Virus record (IMG/VR): IMGVR_UViG_3300008450_000038
Location: 1-61,142 of that record
Direction: 5' to 3' (one strand)
Origin: a virus
Length of the DNA: 61,142 nt
In this document: piece after piece, positions 1 through 8,403 of the stretch
Position numbering within the stretch: position 1 is the stretch's first letter
How the letters are laid out: each line of letters opens with the position of its first letter
The notes under the pieces: model-generated
Told to the model about the DNA's origin: nothing
What the model saw: the letters and a program-made list of their open reading frames with translations, nothing else
The model's database searches: none
Translations under genes and position numbers: made by a program

Positions 1-567
1 AAGATTGAAGAAGTAATTGGTGACTTGTTCTATGGTATGACTGATGCTACTGATAAGCAAGTGACTTTGTACACTGGTATCGGTGGTGCTCGTGAATTTG
101 ACCGTGCACTTAAGACTTACTATAGTGGCAACCAATATCTGCAGACCACTCAACCTACGTTCATCACTGGTAGCGGTCGTAACCTCGGTATTACTGGTTA
201 CTTCACTAGTTACGATCACGTAGATGGTCACAGAGTTAATGTAGTTAAATCTCCTTTGTTTGATCACGGTCCTGTGGCTCAAGCTTCTAAGAAGCACCCA
301 GTATCTGGTCTTCCATTGGAATCATATCGTATGGTGTTTGTTGACCAATCTACTTATGATGGTGAAAACAACCTCCAAATGGTAAATAAGAAAGGTCGTG
401 AAATGATGCGCTGGTGTGTAGCTGGTTCTGTAGTTCCAAAAGGATTTACAGGCAACGACACTCGTGCTAGTGACATTGACGGTGCATCTGTTCATATGTT
501 GAAGACTGCTGGTGTTTTGCTTCGTCGTTTTGACACTAGCATTGATCTTCAGTGTATTGCATCGTAA
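1..567 (+). CDS. Major capsid protein, C-terminal part (5' end outside window)
   Basis: The reading frame is open from base 1 without a convincing start, so this is the C-terminal ~188 residues of a longer protein. The fragment resembles the C-terminal region of crAss-like major capsid proteins (HK97 fold), with a conserved pattern around GDLFYGMTDATD and the LRRFDTS ending. Position also fits: it precedes conserved head genes and is followed at once by a strong terminator. Arg codon use is distinctive: 8 CGT, 1 CGC and 1 AGA among the 10 Arg codons after base 25, while most neighbours use AGA. That is typical of a very highly expressed gene. The capsid assignment rests on remembered family similarity plus context; no alignment was run. 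Confidence 0.75.
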   Translation, partial: KIEEVIGDLFYGMTDATDKQVTLYTGIGGAREFDRALKTYYSGNQYLQTTQPTFITGSGRNLGITGYFTSYDHVDGHRVNVVKSPLFDHGPVAQASKKHPVSGLPLESYRMVFVDQSTYDGENNLQMVNKKGREMMRWCVAGSVVPKGFTGNDTRASDIDGASVHMLKTAGVLLRRFDTSIDLQCIAS

Positions 568-587
568 TTTGTGTTTGGTTTGCAATA

Positions 588-616
588 AAAAGGGGGGGTA
601 CCCAATCCCCCCTTTT
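588..616 (+). terminator. Rho-independent terminator after capsid gene
   Basis: A perfect ten-pair stem AAAAGGGGGG / CCCCCCTTTT encloses a short loop ending in CAAT, and the 3' arm ends in a T tract. It lies 21 bases after the capsid stop codon, so it should end or attenuate the capsid transcript before the next gene at 679. Confidence 0.85.
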
Positions 617-678
617 AAAACTATAAAATTGAAGGTTATTCTTTATCCTTCAGTACTAATTAATAAAAAGAACTTATT

Positions 679-1485
679 ATGGAAAGAAAAGTAATTGTTA
701 GAAGAAAAGAGGTTCTTAACCATCTCCCAAAAGAGATTAGAGCAGGAGCCAAAGTGAAACTAGGGTCAATTTTTGTTGACCGTCTCCCACTCAAAGGAGT
801 TGATGGAGAAGAAGAGCAAAAACTCTTGAAAAGAGTAATTGACGTTGCGGCAGGACACCCTGAATTTGGACCGAAAGCAAAAGACTTTTGGGCAAGTTTA
901 ACTCTCAGAGTTCCATTTGAAGGAGTAGAATTAGATATTTCTATCGACGCAAATGGAGAACCAGTTAACGCTATGGATTACATATACTGGAAATGGTGTA
1001 TGAAACATAGACATGTAGCTATGACTGAAGAGGAAATGAAACTAGATGCAAACAAAAGATTTTACATCTACGATCCTCAGAAAGATCTACTTAAACGTAG
1101 TGAAAAGGTACAGGTTAAAAAGGAAGCTGACAAAGAGTTTATCAAGGTGTCAATGGAAGAGAGTAAGATGCAGATGCTTCTTAGAGTTCTAACAGGAGGA
1201 GATCCTGATAGATTATCTAAGATAGAAATCGAAAACACTCTCTATGATTATAAGGAAAAGAATCCTGAGAGATTCTTGAAGTATTCACTTGATACTAACC
1301 TTGAAGTTAGATTTGAAATCGAGGATATGATTGCAAAATCAATTCTTAGAAAAATCGGAAATCAGGTTATCTATGAAGATGAGACAATTGGAGAGGATAT
1401 GAAAGATACAATCACCTACTTCAAGAACAAGAAGAACTCAGGTATAGTAAATATATTGAGAGCAAAACTAAAAGAAGTATCATAG
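679..1485 (+). CDS. Conserved crAss-type head protein, function unknown
   Basis: 268 aa, soluble, charged, with no signal peptide or membrane segment. It contains a recognisable central stretch DYIYWKWCMKHRHVAM (about residues 98-113) that I associate with the protein encoded just downstream of the capsid gene in crAss-like phages. The C-terminal third is Lys/Glu-rich and probably helical. Arg codons are mainly AGA, unlike the upstream capsid gene. The start is the first ATG after an A/T-rich leader (AATTAATAAAAA at 658-669); there is no Shine-Dalgarno motif. Its stop TAG overlaps the next gene's GTG by one base, implying translational coupling. A minor head or assembly role is inferred from position only. 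Confidence 0.6.
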   Translation: MERKVIVRRKEVLNHLPKEIRAGAKVKLGSIFVDRLPLKGVDGEEEQKLLKRVIDVAAGHPEFGPKAKDFWASLTLRVPFEGVELDISIDANGEPVNAMDYIYWKWCMKHRHVAMTEEEMKLDANKRFYIYDPQKDLLKRSEKVQVKKEADKEFIKVSMEESKMQMLLRVLTGGDPDRLSKIEIENTLYDYKEKNPERFLKYSLDTNLEVRFEIEDMIAKSILRKIGNQVIYEDETIGEDMKDTITYFKNKKNSGIVNILRAKLKEVS

Positions 1486-2666
1486 TGACTATTAACGAGA
1501 TGCATATAGCTGTCAACCTGGGGGTGCAAAAGATTGCATCTTACCAGGTTGATGTCTTATTACCTGAGGAAATCGATCATGAGTTAAATCTAGCAATGAC
1601 TAGGTTTATAAAGCAGAAGTACAATCCTTCATCTAATAGATTGGGGAAAGGCTTTGAGCAATCTCAAAAAAGAATCGATGACCTCAGGGCACTCGTTGTA
1701 GATGCTCAGATTGAAACATTTAATCATGGGATACTTAGTGATGTATTGGGTAAGTATGTATATACTGCCAATAGAACTAATATCTATGTAGATAGAACTA
1801 CACTTCCACTAGATTATATGTTTCTAGTAGGAGTAAGAGGTATAGTTGAATACTCTTGTGATAAAGTACTTACAAGCAATTCTTCTATAACATTTGCTTT
1901 ACCAACAACTAGAAAATATATAGTTGCTATCCCAATGTACCCATCTTATGCAACTAATCTTAATGATTATGTTCTAAGTACAATTGTATTTAATGATTTT
2001 ACAGGGGTTCAAACAACAGGGTTTACTAACTACAATAATTTAAAACTTCCAGTTCTACATGACGTCTTAATAGACTCTAACAACTGGAATTCTGCAACTC
2101 CAGTAGTTAGCCAAAATACTGAAAGTACTTCAATAGGTACTACACACGTTACACCAACTGAGCAGTCAAATAACTTACTTATTGAGGTAGGAGAAGACTT
2201 TTATAACAACTTAGCCGATAACTCGGCTATTGTAATAACCTGGTTAATTGACAATGCACCTGTCACAGTTAATATAAACAAAGATCAGTTTATAATTACT
2301 GAAACAAATAATAGAAAAATCTTAGCTGGTGGAGATAAAAGAATATCTCTTTGTAAATTTGCACAACAAGATGACGTGATAAACATGATGTTAGATCCGT
2401 TTAATATCACTGATTATCGTTCTCCTGTGTACACGATAGAAGAGAACTTCATAGATATCCACACAGATAATACATTTATGGTTCCTGAAGTTGTACTTAA
2501 GTACATCAGAACCCCAAAAGCCATGTCTATAAAAGATGGGATAGGATGTGAACTTGCAGAACACGTTCACCCTGAAATTGTAGAAATGGCAATAAAGAGC
2601 ATACTTGAGGGTGTACAAGACCCTAGGTATCAAACTCAAACTTTAGAAAATCTAGAGAGTGAGTAA
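1485..2666 (+). CDS. Conserved phage head/structural protein
   Basis: 393 aa. The N-terminus (about residues 20-75), with its PEEIDHELNLAM segment and a following FEQSQKRIDDLRAL segment, resembles a family that is common near the capsid genes of crAss-like and other Bacteroidetes phages. The middle part is Thr/Asn/Ser-rich and probably beta-rich, as in surface-exposed virion proteins. The GTG start at 1485 shares a base with the upstream TAG; an in-frame ATG at 1500 is an alternative and would shorten the protein by five residues. Likely head-fibre or head-vertex protein; the exact role cannot be read from the sequence. Confidence 0.6.
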   Translation: MTINEMHIAVNLGVQKIASYQVDVLLPEEIDHELNLAMTRFIKQKYNPSSNRLGKGFEQSQKRIDDLRALVVDAQIETFNHGILSDVLGKYVYTANRTNIYVDRTTLPLDYMFLVGVRGIVEYSCDKVLTSNSSITFALPTTRKYIVAIPMYPSYATNLNDYVLSTIVFNDFTGVQTTGFTNYNNLKLPVLHDVLIDSNNWNSATPVVSQNTESTSIGTTHVTPTEQSNNLLIEVGEDFYNNLADNSAIVITWLIDNAPVTVNINKDQFIITETNNRKILAGGDKRISLCKFAQQDDVINMMLDPFNITDYRSPVYTIEENFIDIHTDNTFMVPEVVLKYIRTPKAMSIKDGIGCELAEHVHPEIVEMAIKSILEGVQDPRYQTQTLENLESE

Positions 2667-2705
2667 TAATTCAAATAATGTGTTTAACGCCTAAATTAAT
2701 AAAAA

Positions 2706-3707
2706 ATGGCACCTTCTAATTTAAATCAGGTATTTATAGCTAACGTAGCTACTAATCCTGCAGCCTTTAATACTTCAACTGCAGCTAATGCAAGTGCTAT
2801 TGGAGTCTATTCTGTAGCTGGACCGAATGCTGGTTCTGTTATTTCTACTGCATTGACTGCTGAAACTACTATTCAGTTTTTTCAAACTATGCCTAGTGGT
2901 ACTGCTACTATTGCATCTCCTTTGATTGATGTAAAAGATATTAAACGTATCAATTATAACAGACAAGTAGATTTTGTTCGTCATGCAGTTCCTGTAACTT
3001 GTGCAAACATTGCTAATACTGGTGATTCTGTAATGGTACGTATTGCACTTCGTACTGCTCCTACTGCTTATGCTAACTATTATCAAGATGGCGAGGCATT
3101 GGATTTGTCAGGTGCTGGATATGATTTCCCATTGCTTGGTAATTTTTCTGCAGGTCGTATGATTTTTAACGTAGAATTGACTGCTTCAACTGCTGCTGCA
3201 AACGCTACACAGTTAACAGACTTCATTAACAATCATCCAAGTTTGAAAAAAGTATTTACTGTAAGTGGTACTCCTACTGTAACTATTACTGCTCGTCATG
3301 CTGGAGTTGTATTTGATGTTACAGTTCAAGCTTTAGATGGCGCTGATGCTGATTTAGTAGGTCCTACTGGATTTAGTGTTGGTACTACTACTGGATTTGT
3401 AGGTGGAGCTGGTAATTACTATCAAGCACTTTCTGATGAAAAATCAATGCGCGCTAGATATGGTAACTTTAACCGTATGTATTTCCCTGCAACTTTCCCA
3501 ACATTTGCACAATCTGGAAATACTTACGATGTGCTTGAAATTGCTTATGAGCATGGTCATCCATCATCTACTGGTATTGCTCGTGCAGGTGAGTTGAATA
3601 CTATTAAAATTTATGTAGTAGAAACTGCTCTAGGTAGTACTACTTTGGATACTACATTCGGAATTGGAGCTTCTTGGGGAGTATCTGATTTGGAATTAAC
3701 GTATTAA
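2706..3707 (+). CDS. Probable abundant capsid-associated or tail structural protein
   Basis: 333 aa, rich in Ala, Thr, Gly and Asn, almost without Cys, with no membrane segments. It looks like a beta-rich structural protein. Arg codons are 8 CGT, 1 CGC and 2 AGA, the same bias as the capsid gene and opposite to its immediate neighbours. It is followed by its own strong terminator. Together these suggest a product made in very large amounts, such as an auxiliary capsid protein. The C-terminal part (from about residue 240) includes conserved-looking SMRARYGNFNRMYF and VLEIAYEHGH stretches. The leader has the same AATTAATAAAAA string (2694-2705) as the gene at 679. The auxiliary-capsid call is inference; a tail or fibre protein remains possible. 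Confidence 0.55.
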   Translation: MAPSNLNQVFIANVATNPAAFNTSTAANASAIGVYSVAGPNAGSVISTALTAETTIQFFQTMPSGTATIASPLIDVKDIKRINYNRQVDFVRHAVPVTCANIANTGDSVMVRIALRTAPTAYANYYQDGEALDLSGAGYDFPLLGNFSAGRMIFNVELTASTAAANATQLTDFINNHPSLKKVFTVSGTPTVTITARHAGVVFDVTVQALDGADADLVGPTGFSVGTTTGFVGGAGNYYQALSDEKSMRARYGNFNRMYFPATFPTFAQSGNTYDVLEIAYEHGHPSSTGIARAGELNTIKIYVVETALGSTTLDTTFGIGASWGVSDLELTY

Positions 3708-3721
3708 TCTTAATTAAATTG

Positions 3722-3750
3722 AAAAGTAGGGGAGCAATCCCCTACTTTTT
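3722..3750 (+). terminator. Rho-independent terminator after ORF 2706
   Basis: An eleven-pair perfect stem AAAAGTAGGGG / CCCCTACTTTT with hexaloop AGCAAT, ending in a run of five T. It lies 14 bases after the stop codon. As with the hairpin after the capsid gene, the loop ends in CAAT. Confidence 0.9.
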
Positions 3751-3774
3751 ATTATCTTTACAAAAACTACTGAA

Positions 3775-4272
3775 ATGATAATTGACTCTATAACCTTTTC
3801 CCCTAATTGTAAGAAAATCACAGTAGTAATCTCAGATTGCCCTAACCCAATAACTATTGCTTACGAGAATAAAGTAAGTAATAAGCTTGCTCATACTACT
3901 CAATCATTAGTCCCATCAAATGACGACATAGTGATATGGGAAGAGTATGCACCTACTTTAGAGGTAGGTAATTCAGCAATTAATGGGGTAGTTGCTGTGA
4001 CTGCTACAGATAGTATTACAGCTGCAGTTGTTTCTGGGGCAGCAGTATCAAGTTGTGAACTATACTGCTGTATAGCTAAACTTGTAGAGTCAGGAATATC
4101 TTGCACTTGCAACTGTTCTAAATGTGATGATGATATTAGAACTGCTGAGAAGATTCATCTTCTAGTTAAATCAGCAGAATCTGCTGCAACTCAGGGCACT
4201 GTTACTGATGCAATTGATAAATATACTAAAGCTAAATCACTCTGTGACACCACATGTGGATGTGGATGCTAA
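3775..4272 (+). CDS. Small Cys-rich structural/appendage protein
   Basis: 165 aa. The N-terminal ~85 residues look beta-rich. The C-terminal half is Cys-rich (SSCELYCC, CTCNCSKC, CDTTCGCGC), with a helix between the Cys clusters. This Cys/helix arrangement resembles a segment near residues 190-235 of the next protein (C, then G, C, LL and C at similar spacing). The shared pattern suggests a common disulfide- or metal-stabilised module, perhaps an adaptor between fibre proteins. It begins 24 bases after a terminator, and the next gene follows 9 bases downstream. Function is not recognised; a fibre or collar role is inferred from neighbours. Confidence 0.5.
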   Translation: MIIDSITFSPNCKKITVVISDCPNPITIAYENKVSNKLAHTTQSLVPSNDDIVIWEEYAPTLEVGNSAINGVVAVTATDSITAAVVSGAAVSSCELYCCIAKLVESGISCTCNCSKCDDDIRTAEKIHLLVKSAESAATQGTVTDAIDKYTKAKSLCDTTCGCGC

Positions 4273-4281
4273 TTAACTGAT

Positions 4282-6684
4282 ATGCCAAAAGTCTGCCTAA
4301 CATGCTCTCAAGATATTAATGATCCCTGTTTCGGGGTCTTAATATACTTTACAATCCCTAGAAACTCTTCAATTATAGAGACTGATACTGTCAAGGTAAT
4401 AACCCCTAGTACAGTTACAACTCCAGGATTGATTGAAATCTCTCCGTTTGTAAACTTAAATGCATCAGGAGATATCTTCTATCAGTTCAATATAATACTT
4501 TCAAGTATTGAAACAGCCAACTTTGTAATATATAGAAGAGCAGGCAATACCCACTGGGTAGTTGGAAGAAGACTTGATCCAGAGTCAGTTACATACATAG
4601 AATATGCTACAGCTGTTTGGAATGAAGGAGATGATTGCATATTCAGTCATGTATTAACCTGGACACCAAATACGACATTTACGATAGGGGCAGAGACTTA
4701 CTCTATTCCCCCTGAATTCAATATAGATAGTGTTGACCAAGCAGTTATCCCAACACCATCAGAAAATCTCAATATCTGTGACCCTCCAGTTAACGTCCCT
4801 ATAGATGTTAACAGCAAAGAGTACACAGCTGTAACAATTAATGACCTTGATAAGTGTCTTGTTTCTAAAGGAACAGACTACTTAAATAAACTTAAAGGTG
4901 GAATAGCATGTTCTAATCTAGAACTAGTAAAGCTAGGATTGATTATAGAACTGCTAAAGAAAAAAGACTGTGAGACTGCTCTCCCGTGCCTGTACAATAG
5001 AAGAGACTTCCCTACCACATTATATAAAGGGAATTCTTGCTCAGACTTAAACTACATATCAGGGGATAGAATTAACTTATCTGGAAACTTTATAGGATAT
5101 GCAGGAGCTAACTTTAATGTTAGCTGTGGTGGACCATTTCCTAATGTAGACTACGTTACCCCAGAGCCAGTTTGTGATACATGTCCAACTGGATATGATT
5201 TCGATGTAGTTAACACCCAAGAGATATGTGTAGAAACAACAAATCAAGCTGCAATCACTGATCCTGTAACCCCCAATACAACTACAATAAGAGCTGGAAC
5301 TCCAAATGGTGCATACGGTTCTGGGGGATTAAACCTAATTCAACCTATAAATGATTACTTAAATGATCTTCCAATAAATTTCTCTGGGACAGCAGTAGGG
5401 AATTATACTTTTAAAAGTGCATCAGGAACAACAATACCAGGGGATTCAGGAACTATTACAATAGGAGGATCTGAATATCCAGCATATTCTAAGAATAATA
5501 CATATCAGTTTGTTCAATTAAACAATCCATTATTCTCTTCGAGGACTGGGTGGAACATTGGTAATATATCAGGTAGTACATCTACTGGAAATGGAATGCT
5601 TAATTACAGTGGTATTTGGGTAAATGGTACAGCTGTTGATTGTGATTTACTATCACCATCAATACCTGCATGTGACACAGCTAACCTATATGTTGAAATT
5701 TATAAATGTTTAGTAATACCAAACTCTCAAACTGAACGAAATTACTTAATAGGAATAGCAGCTGATAATGCTATTAAAATAGAAATTAAAGGTCCTGGAT
5801 TTGGGGATGGACAATCTTTTGTGGAATTTATAAAATTAAGTGCTACTGATTCAGGACATCAAGATCCTTTCCTATGGTATCACGCTATCCCAATTACATT
5901 TGATCCTGGGTCATATACTTTTAAGATAAGACTTTATAACTATGGTAGTGTTTCTTCTATTGCTGTTGATATATTCAATATATCTATAACTAAATTTAAA
6001 GAAGAGTTTTGTAACACTAATTTGATGGTATACAATACTCCTACAGGAGTTGGAGGAGCCCAATCAATAGTGGGGGCAACATTCCCTGATGGGGATGTAG
6101 TTAATTCAAGTACTCTAGCTAATAAAAGAACTGCATTATTTAGTTCTACTTATTGTGTGTTTAGTTTAGGGGGAGATGCTTTTGCTGGGCAAATAGTAGG
6201 GAATACGGTTTATACACAAGCAGTAGATTACTCATGTCCATTAGGGGCAGCTTTAGATTACTGTGCTAATCCTACTGCCCCAACATGTTCTACAATTACA
6301 GATACTGTACCCTATTATAATTGCTGTAATCAACCAGCTTGTCTAGAAAATCTAGAAGGATTTAGCTCTGAAATTGTAGATGTAATTTATGATGAAAACA
6401 TAGATGTAAGTACACTAGTATTAGCTACGCCTATCCCAGAGGAAGCAGTAGGGAATGGAAATACTTGTATTAACTACTGTATCTCTTACTCCCCTACACC
6501 AGAAACTTACCTAGAGACATTTGTAAACTATATCAGTAAAGAATGTCGTAGTTGTGTAACTAATCCTACTAAGTTTAGTGTATCAACCCCTATCCCTGTA
6601 GTTCCTCAAAGAACTCCTGAAACAGTGACAACAAGTACTGGACAAAATATCACTCTTGAAAACGGATCAAATATAACCTTATAA
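4282..6684 (+). CDS. Large Cys-rich head- or tail-appendage (fibre) protein
   Basis: 800 aa, Cys-rich, beta-rich, with many Thr/Asn/Gly. Visible parts: an N-terminal beta region; a Cys/helix segment at about 185-240 similar to the upstream small protein; a central beta-sandwich-like region at about 460-575 (LYVEIYKC through VDIFNISITKF), reminiscent of PA14 or carbohydrate-binding modules; and a C-terminal Cys-dense part with CC and CxxC groups. The last residues (GQNITLENGSNITL) resemble fibre beta-repeats. It is separated by one base from the next fibre gene (TAA-A-ATG). A surface appendage role is inferred; carbohydrate binding is only a possibility. Confidence 0.5.
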   Translation: MPKVCLTCSQDINDPCFGVLIYFTIPRNSSIIETDTVKVITPSTVTTPGLIEISPFVNLNASGDIFYQFNIILSSIETANFVIYRRAGNTHWVVGRRLDPESVTYIEYATAVWNEGDDCIFSHVLTWTPNTTFTIGAETYSIPPEFNIDSVDQAVIPTPSENLNICDPPVNVPIDVNSKEYTAVTINDLDKCLVSKGTDYLNKLKGGIACSNLELVKLGLIIELLKKKDCETALPCLYNRRDFPTTLYKGNSCSDLNYISGDRINLSGNFIGYAGANFNVSCGGPFPNVDYVTPEPVCDTCPTGYDFDVVNTQEICVETTNQAAITDPVTPNTTTIRAGTPNGAYGSGGLNLIQPINDYLNDLPINFSGTAVGNYTFKSASGTTIPGDSGTITIGGSEYPAYSKNNTYQFVQLNNPLFSSRTGWNIGNISGSTSTGNGMLNYSGIWVNGTAVDCDLLSPSIPACDTANLYVEIYKCLVIPNSQTERNYLIGIAADNAIKIEIKGPGFGDGQSFVEFIKLSATDSGHQDPFLWYHAIPITFDPGSYTFKIRLYNYGSVSSIAVDIFNISITKFKEEFCNTNLMVYNTPTGVGGAQSIVGATFPDGDVVNSSTLANKRTALFSSTYCVFSLGGDAFAGQIVGNTVYTQAVDYSCPLGAALDYCANPTAPTCSTITDTVPYYNCCNQPACLENLEGFSSEIVDVIYDENIDVSTLVLATPIPEEAVGNGNTCINYCISYSPTPETYLETFVNYISKECRSCVTNPTKFSVSTPIPVVPQRTPETVTTSTGQNITLENGSNITL

Positions 6685-6685
6685 A

Positions 6686-7963
6686 ATGGCAACAATAACC
6701 AGCCTTCCAACTTTAGCTAAGAATAGTGTTACAGCATCTCATTACTTGCTTGTAGCTGCTACTAACAATAATTATAAGTTTACTCTACAGGACCTCTTCC
6801 CAACTCTTACAACTTTGGGGTCAGGACAATCTGTATTTGTAAGTATTACAAGTAAGAATGTAATTAACTTTAAAGGGATTGCATCTGTAAACAACTTAAT
6901 TACTGTTGCCACTGCTAGTAACAATGTTACTTTGCAACTTAATGAGGCTAATATCAATCTTGCTAATTGTAATAATACTAGCTCAGGATTCCTTACTAGT
7001 GTAGCTTTAGCTTCAGGAACTGTAACTGGTACTCTTCCTGTTGCAAAGGGAGGCACAGGAGCAACTACATTAACTGCTAATACACTTCTTCTTGCAAATG
7101 GAACTTCAGCTCTGACTTCACTTGGAGCAGCAACCAATGGTCAAATCCCAATTGGAAGAACAGGTTTAGCTCCAGTACTTGCTAACCTAACAGCTGGTTC
7201 TAATATTACTATTACTAATGGGTCTGGATCTATAACTATTGCTGCAGCATTCTCAACATTGGCAACTGCTTTAAATGCTAATAGCAATAACATTTACGGA
7301 TTTAACTGGTTGAGCCCTGATACTAGCAATAGAGGTCTTAAGTTTAATGGAACTGGACAGACATTTATTGGTAGTGGTACCCCAACTCCATTCTATAGTG
7401 GAGACTTAAACGTAGCTAACAATATTTACGTTAATGGTAATGTATCTCAAACTATTGGTTCTATACTTACTGCTACTGTTACTCCTGCGGCTTTAACTAT
7501 TAGATCAGCAGATGCTAATGCTTCTAATAAAGGAGGAGATTTGTATATTAAAGCTGGCTCTTCGTTCGGAGCTAACTTAGGAGGTGAGCTAGAACTTTAT
7601 GCAGGAAAGCATGACGGAGCTGGTACGTCCGGAAATATATCATTCTATGGGTACGATAGTGCAGGCAGTGTACATTCATTAATGACACTTAAAGGTGCTA
7701 GTAGATATATTGGAATTAACAATACATCTCCATCAGCTCCATTAGATGTTAAACAAAATAGCACAACTGCTAATATTCCGGCTCTGGAGTTAGAACAGCT
7801 TGACACAGACGAATCTTTCATTAACTTTGTCGGAACTAGCAGTGCAGCTAGTGCTAACTCAATCTCTAGCTCAACAGCATCAGCAGGTGCTAAGACTGGA
7901 GCAATAAAAATTAAAATTAACGGTGTAGATGCTTGGATTAGAGTCTACGCCACAGCAGAGTAA
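6686..7963 (+). CDS. Phage fibre protein
   Basis: 425 aa, low in charge, rich in Asn, Thr, Ala, Ser and Gly. It carries the GTLPVAKGGTGATT motif (about residues 112-125) that is characteristic of many phage tail-fibre shafts, beta-repeats such as SNITITNGSGSITI, and an IGINNTSPSAPLDVKQ stretch that is common near fibre C-termini. All five Arg codons are AGA. The organisation (short N-terminal anchor, repetitive shaft, C-terminal globular part) fits a head fibre or tail fibre. The upstream Cys-rich proteins are likely partners. Which particle site it occupies cannot be told from the sequence. Confidence 0.7.
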   Translation: MATITSLPTLAKNSVTASHYLLVAATNNNYKFTLQDLFPTLTTLGSGQSVFVSITSKNVINFKGIASVNNLITVATASNNVTLQLNEANINLANCNNTSSGFLTSVALASGTVTGTLPVAKGGTGATTLTANTLLLANGTSALTSLGAATNGQIPIGRTGLAPVLANLTAGSNITITNGSGSITIAAAFSTLATALNANSNNIYGFNWLSPDTSNRGLKFNGTGQTFIGSGTPTPFYSGDLNVANNIYVNGNVSQTIGSILTATVTPAALTIRSADANASNKGGDLYIKAGSSFGANLGGELELYAGKHDGAGTSGNISFYGYDSAGSVHSLMTLKGASRYIGINNTSPSAPLDVKQNSTTANIPALELEQLDTDESFINFVGTSSAASANSISSSTASAGAKTGAIKIKINGVDAWIRVYATAE

Positions 7964-7986
7964 TTTCAAACCAAACATTATATTTT

Positions 7987-8400
7987 ATGAACAAGATTTA
8001 TGTAACAGCGACGAACAGAGACTTCTTAAACATTTTTAAGACTCTTACAGACACTAAGAATGTTAAAGACACTTCTTATGCAAAGACAGTAGTAGAGAAT
8101 TCAGAGGCTATCATGAAGCATCTGGCAGAACTCGAAGAGTTGTCTAAGCCATCTCAGGAGTTTATTGAACTAGCTATGAAAGCTAAAGCTCTGATCGACG
8201 CAGGTGATGAAGAAGGATTGAAGAAGTATGAAGAAGAAAACAAAGACATTGTAGAAGAGAGAAAGAACCAATTGGATAAAGTTAACTCTAGACTAGATGA
8301 AGCATCATCTATGGAGTTGATTCTAATTGAAGAAACTAATCTACCTTCTGACCTGGATGCAGACCAATTAGCAAGTCTTCGTCCTATAATTAAAAAATAG
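7987..8400 (+). CDS. Small helical hypothetical protein
   Basis: 137 aa, acidic, nearly all predicted helix, with Glu/Lys-rich heptad-like stretches between residues 45 and 105. No signal peptide, membrane segment or recognised motif. It ends in TAG, and the next gene's ATG follows three bases later. Its position between fibre and connector genes suggests an assembly helper or minor virion component, but no function can be assigned. Confidence 0.55.
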   Translation: MNKIYVTATNRDFLNIFKTLTDTKNVKDTSYAKTVVENSEAIMKHLAELEELSKPSQEFIELAMKAKALIDAGDEEGLKKYEEENKDIVEERKNQLDKVNSRLDEASSMELILIEETNLPSDLDADQLASLRPIIKK

Positions 8401-8403
8401 CCT

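Noticed and set aside
512-694. Plus-strand frame of 60 codons overlapping the capsid gene end and the terminator
   Set aside because: It runs through the capsid gene in another frame and then through the terminator hairpin; the product is low-complexity and unlike a protein.
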